Shown here: positions 60,242 through 64,000 of the stretch, in pieces
How positions within the stretch are numbered: position 1 is the first letter of the stretch
How the letters are laid out: each line of letters opens with the position of its first letter
Position numbers and translations under genes: made by a program
Notes under the pieces: generated by a model
What the model saw: the letters and a program-made list of their open reading frames with translations, nothing else
The model's database searches: none
What the model was told of the DNA's origin: nothing
From: Streptomyces sp. HNM0575
GTDB lineage: Bacteria; Actinomycetota; Actinomycetes; Streptomycetales; Streptomycetaceae
Assembly (NCBI RefSeq): GCF_012726265.1
Contig: NZ_JAASAG010000007.1
Coordinates: 186,001 to 250,000, forward strand
Length of the DNA: 64,000 nucleotides
Direction of reading: 5' to 3'

Positions 60242-60295
60242 GCCCCGGCTCGGGACTCCGGGCCGCCGATCGTCGGCCGCCGGCGCCGGTCGCCG

Positions 60296-60496
60296 TCAGT
60301 CGATGCCGCGCCAGATGTTCGGCTCGAAGCTGATCTCTTCCTCGTCCTCGACGCCCGCCAGCAGCCACAGCGGCGCCTCCAGCCACACCCCGGGCGGCAG
60401 CGGCAGCTCGTCGCCGCCTCTCCCGGCCTCACTCAGCGACCGCGAAGGCGAACCGGCGGTCATGGGCGCGGTGGCCGTGGGCACTGTCATGGTCAT
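60296..60496 (-). CDS. Small acidic protein of unknown function (66 residues)
   Basis: From ATG 60496 (ATG 60490 also possible; GGGGAG lies upstream). A Thr/Ala/Ser-rich N-terminus is followed by a Trp-rich acidic C-terminus: LPPGVWLEAPLWLLAGVEDE, then ISFEPNIWRGID. Composition differs from shadow frames, which lack such balanced hydrophobic/acidic content. Convergent with the methyltransferase gene and downstream of the split-barrel gene at 60723. No family recognised. A regulator-associated peptide is possible but not supported. Confidence 0.5.
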   Translation of the reverse strand: MTMTVPTATAPMTAGSPSRSLSEAGRGGDELPLPPGVWLEAPLWLLAGVEDEEEISFEPNIWRGID

Positions 60497-60722
60497 CTCT
60501 GCGTCAACTCCCCTGTACGACTCGGGCGCAGCAGGCATCCGGGCACAACGAGCCCTGGGATGCGACCGCGTCCCGTAAGGCCCCCGCACTCCGATTCTGA
60601 CCCGCACGGGCGCACCTCGCAGCCCGAAAAAACAGCGCGGCACGCCGTGCCGGAGCAGGGCAGCGCGGACGACCGGCGGTCACCGTCCGCATACGCCCTG
60701 GCAGGGGAGGAGGGACGGGGGC

Positions 60723-61187
60723 TCAGCCGGCGAGGCGTGCGGGGAAGCCGCCGGTCGCAATCGGCCCCCAGTGCCGCGGCGTGACACGGATCAGGGACTT
60801 GCCCTGCTTGAGCATCGCGGAGCGGTACTCGTCCCAGTCGGGGTGCTCGCCGGAGATGTTGCGGAAGTACTCGACGAGCGGCTCCACCGAGTCCGGGCTG
60901 TCGACGACCTCGGCGTCGCCGTCGACCTGCACCCACGGGCCGTTCCACTCGTCGGACAGCACGAGGACGCTCACCCTCGGGTCGCGGCGCGCGTTGTGGG
61001 TCTTCGCGCGCTCCGGATACGTCGAGACGACGATCCTGCCCGAATCGTCCACGCCGCACGTCAGCGGCGACGCCTGGGGCGACCCGTCGGAGCGGCGGGT
61101 GATCAGGATCGCCCGGTGGCGCGGGCGTACGAAGTCGAGCAGACCGTCGAGCTCGACACGGGTGTTGGTGGCGATGGAAGGGCTCAT
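60723..61187 (-). CDS. Split beta-barrel F420/flavin-dependent (PPOX-class) oxidoreductase
   Basis: 154 residues. Sequence follows the small F420-binding barrel family: LDFVRPRHRAILITRRSDGSPQASPLTCGVDDSG, then STYPERAKTHNARRDPRVSVLVL and WVQVDGDAEVVD. Closes with RVTPRHWGPIATGGFP. Probably homodimeric, cytoplasmic, reducing small molecules with F420H2. No good ribosome-binding site, and TACGTT 7 bases upstream suggests a leaderless message. Divergent from the membrane-fused relative at 61388. Confidence 0.88.
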   Translation of the reverse strand: MSPSIATNTRVELDGLLDFVRPRHRAILITRRSDGSPQASPLTCGVDDSGRIVVSTYPERAKTHNARRDPRVSVLVLSDEWNGPWVQVDGDAEVVDSPDSVEPLVEYFRNISGEHPDWDEYRSAMLKQGKSLIRVTPRHWGPIATGGFPARLAG

Positions 61188-61387
61188 GACGCCGAACGTA
61201 CGGCATGGCGGCGCTCCTTCGCGCCTGCCGTGTCACGAAAGGCGGCTCCGCACCGTCGAGGTGGAGACAGGTACCGATGCGGTGCCGGTGCGGGCGGCCT
61301 CCGGACGGTCGCGCCGACGGCAGCCCCGACGACAGCGCCCCGACGGCGCCGCCCGCAGGCACCGGGACGAGGAATGCGAGGACGGAC

Positions 61388-62302
61388 ATGGCGCAGGCAG
61401 ATACGCGGGACGGCCCGGACGTGGGACACGGGCGCGGCTTCGCGGTGGCGGTGGCTCTGCTGACGGGCTCGGGAACGGCGGTCGCGGGCGTGTGGTGCCT
61501 CGCGGCTCCGCATTCCTTCGCGCGGTGGGCCGGCTTTCCCGTACCGGCGCACGGCGGCGGAGCGGCGTCGTCGGCGTCGGCGGAGCACTTCCTGCACGAC
61601 GTCGGCGCCTTCCAACTCGGGCTGGCGGCGGCGCTGTTGCTCGGCTGCGTCTGGTACGACGCGCTGCTCACAGCGCTCGCGGGCTTCGCGGTCGCCGGCG
61701 TCGCGCATACCGCCAACCACCTCGCGGACCTCGGCCTGGGCGGCGAGCGCTGGCAGATCCCCCTGATCGCGGCTGCCGCGCTGGCGGCAGCCGCGGCGTT
61801 CGTGGTGCGGCTGCGCGGCCTGGGCTGGGTGACGGGCGGCACCGTCACGGCCGCGGAGCCCCAACTTGCCCCGTACGTACGGCAGAAGACGGTCCTGCTG
61901 ACGACGTACCGGCGCGACGGGCGAACCGGTGCCACGCCCGTCAGCATCGCCGTCGAAGACGGGCACGCCTACGTACGCAGCTTCGTGAACTCCGTGAAGA
62001 CCCGCCGCCTGTCCCGCGATCCGCGTGCGCTGGTGGCGCCCGCAACCGGCCTCGGCAGGCGCACCGGACGGCCTCTGCCCGTACGGCTGCGGCTGCTGGA
62101 GCGCGGCAGCGCGGAGAACCGGCACGCGGCGCGGATGCTGCGCGCCAAGTACCCCCTGCTGCATGGGGTGTTGGTGCCGCTGATGCACCGGACGCTGATG
62201 CGCCGCAAGACGGGGCACACCGTGCACTTCGAGCTGACGGTGGACACCGAGGAGCGCGTGGCGGCCGCGGAGAGCGAGATGGGCGGTCCGCGGGACGCCT
62301 GA
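61388..62302 (+). CDS. Membrane domain fused to a PPOX/F420-type split barrel
   Basis: 304 residues; ATG 61388 after GAGGA. Residues 18-140 contain four membrane helices (VAVALLTGSGTAVAGVWCLAA; FQLGLAAALLLGCVWYDALLTALAGFAVAGVAH; IPLIAAAALAAAAAFVV). Residues 160-300 form a small split barrel: LAPYVRQKTVLLTTYRRDGRTGATPVSIAVEDGH, RSFVNSVKTRRLSRDPRALVAP, then a basic RHAARMLRAKYPLLHG. The barrel belongs to the same broad superfamily as the divergent neighbour. Membrane tethering of an F420-type enzyme is uncommon. Substrate unknown. Confidence 0.8.
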   Translation: MAQADTRDGPDVGHGRGFAVAVALLTGSGTAVAGVWCLAAPHSFARWAGFPVPAHGGGAASSASAEHFLHDVGAFQLGLAAALLLGCVWYDALLTALAGFAVAGVAHTANHLADLGLGGERWQIPLIAAAALAAAAAFVVRLRGLGWVTGGTVTAAEPQLAPYVRQKTVLLTTYRRDGRTGATPVSIAVEDGHAYVRSFVNSVKTRRLSRDPRALVAPATGLGRRTGRPLPVRLRLLERGSAENRHAARMLRAKYPLLHGVLVPLMHRTLMRRKTGHTVHFELTVDTEERVAAAESEMGGPRDA

Positions 62303-62358
62303 GCGGGGGCGGCGCGGGTCCGGAGTCGGTCCGGAGCCGGTCCGCGGGACGCCTGAGC
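62285..62358 (+). repeat. Direct repeat of the 3' end of the fused split-barrel gene
   Basis: GGTCCGCGGGACGCCTGAGC occurs at 62285-62304, where it encodes the last residues and stop, and again at 62339-62358 in non-coding sequence. The rest of the gap to 62546 is GGAGCCGTACCGG-type low-complexity sequence without a supported gene. Confidence 0.8.
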
Positions 62359-62546
62359 CGGGGCCGGGCAGGACCGGAGTCGGGGCGGAGCCGTACCGGA
62401 GCCGTACCGGGGCCAGGAGGAGTCCGGCTCGGGGCGCCCGGCGCCGGAACCGGAGCGGCCGCGCCCGGTTCCAGACCCCGGGCGGCCGGACGCGCAGGAG
62501 CCGCCCGTGACCCTGAGCCCGCGGTCAGCCCGTGGTCAGCCCGTGG

Positions 62547-63473
62547 TCAGGTGTCGCAGTCCAGCACCGACCGGCACAGTCCGCACCGCGCCCGCATGCG
62601 CCCGCGCACCGGCACGCGGATGCGCTGCTGGCACGTGGGGCAGGGGAAAGACACCCGCACCGGCGAGCGGCTCTCGAAGGCGTACGAGTAGGGATCCGCG
62701 TCCGGCGGATACGGCGTGCTGCCCGGCCGGGCCAGGGCGTGACGCCGGTCCCGCGTGTAGCGGCGGCGGCCCGCCCAGCCGGAGACGGCCAGCGGCGGGC
62801 GGGTCTCGTCGGCCCGCGCCATCCCGCTGCCCTTGAGATACGCCTCGTACGCCTGCGGGCTGGTGAACCACACCTCCGGGCCCTCGCCGAAGACCGCCGC
62901 CCGCTTCGCCAGTACGTATCCGAACTCCTCCGGCGTGAGATAGCCCAGCTTCTGCGAGGAGACCTGGTCCTGCCGGAAGGCGTCCAGCAGCAGCCAGCCT
63001 GCGCCGAGGTAGGTGGTGGCGGTGTCGGTGAGGATCTCGTTGTCGCGGGTGCCGGCGAAGGCGAGGCCGAGGCGGTGCAGGCAGACGTGCATCACCTCGT
63101 GCGCGAGGGCGGCGCCGATGTCGCGGCGGTGATGCTTGAAGCGGGCGTTCAGCTCGATGAAGTACTCGGGGCCCGCGGCGAGTTCGACGTGCGCCGCGTG
63201 CTCCATCTCGCGGAAACTGACGATCATGCGGGCGTCCGGCAGCCGGAACTGCTGCACCATCACGCGCGCGACCCGCTGCACTCCGGTGTAGAGGTCCTCG
63301 GAGTCGGAGAAGGCCACGTCACTCGGCGCCACGCTGACGTCGAACTGCCGCACCGTGTCCGGCGAGAGACGCTTGTAGAGCGCGGTGATCGCGGACCGCA
63401 CGGTCGTCAGATGCGGGAACCCCCGCTCCACGGGATCCGCGGCAGGCCCGGTCGGCGCGCCCTGTGCCGTCAT
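62547..63473 (-). CDS. Predicted zinc metallopeptidase with C-terminal zinc ribbon
   Basis: 308 residues from ATG 63473 (GGGGGTGG upstream); a GTG at 63512 would add 13 residues. An HExxH motif, AALAHEVMHVCLHRLGL (His125, Glu126, His129), and EILTDTATTYLGAGWLLL, whose Glu/Asp is a candidate third ligand, indicate a gluzincin/SprT-like site. The C-terminus has FPCPTCQQRIRVPVRGRMRA then CGLCRSVLDC, a four-Cys zinc ribbon, often used to hold protein or nucleic acid. No signal peptide. The combination resembles SprT-type proteases, but I cannot assign it. Divergent from aroQ. Confidence 0.75.
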   Translation of the reverse strand: MTAQGAPTGPAADPVERGFPHLTTVRSAITALYKRLSPDTVRQFDVSVAPSDVAFSDSEDLYTGVQRVARVMVQQFRLPDARMIVSFREMEHAAHVELAAGPEYFIELNARFKHHRRDIGAALAHEVMHVCLHRLGLAFAGTRDNEILTDTATTYLGAGWLLLDAFRQDQVSSQKLGYLTPEEFGYVLAKRAAVFGEGPEVWFTSPQAYEAYLKGSGMARADETRPPLAVSGWAGRRRYTRDRRHALARPGSTPYPPDADPYSYAFESRSPVRVSFPCPTCQQRIRVPVRGRMRARCGLCRSVLDCDT

Positions 63474-63590
63474 GGACACCACCACCCCCGGAGTTTCCTC
63501 GGTCACTGTCACTGTACGGGCGAGGGCCCGCCCGTGCGGCCGTCATAGGGTCGGAGCAGGCCACCATCCCCGCGACCTGGAACGGCAGGC

Positions 63591-64000
63591 ATGGCGAAGA
63601 CCCACGGCGAGACCAGCGGCACCGGTACGGATTCCGGCACCGGTACGGATTCCGGCGCCGGTACGGATTCCGGTACGGGACCGGGTTCCGCTCCCGCGAC
63701 CGGCTCGGGCCCCGGCTCCGGCTCCGGCTCCGGCGAGGACACCACATCGGGCGTCGACGAATCCGTACGCGCCGAGCTGACCGCCCTGCGCGACAGCATC
63801 GACAACATCGACGCAGCGGTGGTGCACATGCTGGCCGAGCGCTTCAAGTGCACGCAGCGCGTCGGCCGGCTCAAGGCCGACCACGACCTGCCGCCCGCCG
63901 ACCCGGCACGCGAGGCCCGCCAGATCGCGAGGCTGAGGGAGCTGGCCGTGAGCGCGAAGCTCGATCCGGCCTTCGCGGAGAAGCTGCTGAACTTCGTGAT
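63591..64000 (+). CDS. aroQ: AroQ-type chorismate mutase, partial (3' end beyond right edge)
   Basis: 136 residues visible. The first about 55 are a Gly/Thr/Ser/Asp repeat leader. The domain then starts: VRAELTALRDSIDNIDAAVVHMLAERFKCTQRVGRLKADHDLPPADPAREARQIARLRELA. The Arg of LRDSIDNID, the Arg/Lys of QRVGRLKADH and the Glu/Gln region are those of the all-helical AroQ fold. It converts chorismate to prephenate, so it competes with TrpE for chorismate. Weak ribosome-binding site (GGCAGG). Confidence 0.9.
   Translation, partial: MAKTHGETSGTGTDSGTGTDSGAGTDSGTGPGSAPATGSGPGSGSGSGEDTTSGVDESVRAELTALRDSIDNIDAAVVHMLAERFKCTQRVGRLKADHDLPPADPAREARQIARLRELAVSAKLDPAFAEKLLNFV

Overview
The window is high-GC DNA with GTG/TTG starts and dense ATGA/GTGA stop-start overlaps. 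Its gene order is a histidine operon, a tryptophan cluster with trpM, lgt, gltBD and an AroQ chorismate mutase. As far as I recall, this is the conserved chromosomal order of Streptomyces (the SCO2054 to SCO2019 stretch of S. coelicolor), so I read it as core chromosome of a Streptomyces or close relative with several accessory inserts. No rRNA, tRNA, insertion sequence, phage or CRISPR array was seen.

Layout. 1-2466: a Lon-N-domain protein (cut by the left edge) and a beta-helix membrane protein, both minus strand. 2858-8925: hisD-hisC-hisB-small membrane gene-hisH-priA-ridA-hisF. 9337-10575: a three-gene cobalt-type nitrile hydratase whose beta subunit is split into two genes. 10663-19210 (minus): a coupled signalling cassette of trypsin-like protease, PknG-like kinase, VWA protein, multi-pass membrane protein and solute-binding lipoprotein, with a trypsin-co-occurring-domain gene diverging at 19281. 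19945-25089 (minus): a TIGR03085 protein, then LysR regulator, Rieske ferredoxin, FGGY kinase and fatty-acid desaturase. 25368-34979: hisI, trpE, a Trp-associated membrane protein, two small membrane proteins, trpC, trpM, trpB, trpA, a DsbA-like thioredoxin and lgt.

35092-48917 (minus) is the most striking region. A LacI regulator, a sugar-type ABC importer without its own ATPase, four consecutive ADP-ribosylglycohydrolase-fold proteins, a PfkB/ribokinase, a CaiB-type CoA-transferase and a CitE-like lyase form an eleven-gene set. All junctions but one are overlaps of 1-4 nt. The logic suggests import of an N-ribosylated or similar glycoside, hydrolysis, phosphorylation of the released sugar and CoA-dependent processing of an acid. 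The LacI gene has a perfect-looking operator in front of it.

49274-64000: a VIT/CCC1 metal transporter, gltB-gltD, a Cys-rich small protein, a methyltransferase, a lipoprotein, an XRE-DUF5753 regulator coupled to a SAM methyltransferase, a 66-residue orphan, two F420/flavin split-barrel proteins (one fused to a membrane domain), a predicted metallopeptidase and the start of aroQ.

How it fits together. PriA covers both the HisA and TrpF steps, which fits the absence of trpF from the trp cluster. PknG-like kinases in other actinobacteria act on glutamate/2-oxoglutarate metabolism, and gltBD lies in the same window. Many genes, including trpE, trpA, hisD, ridA, the CitE-like gene and aroQ, carry in-frame short tandem repeats that look recent and species-specific.
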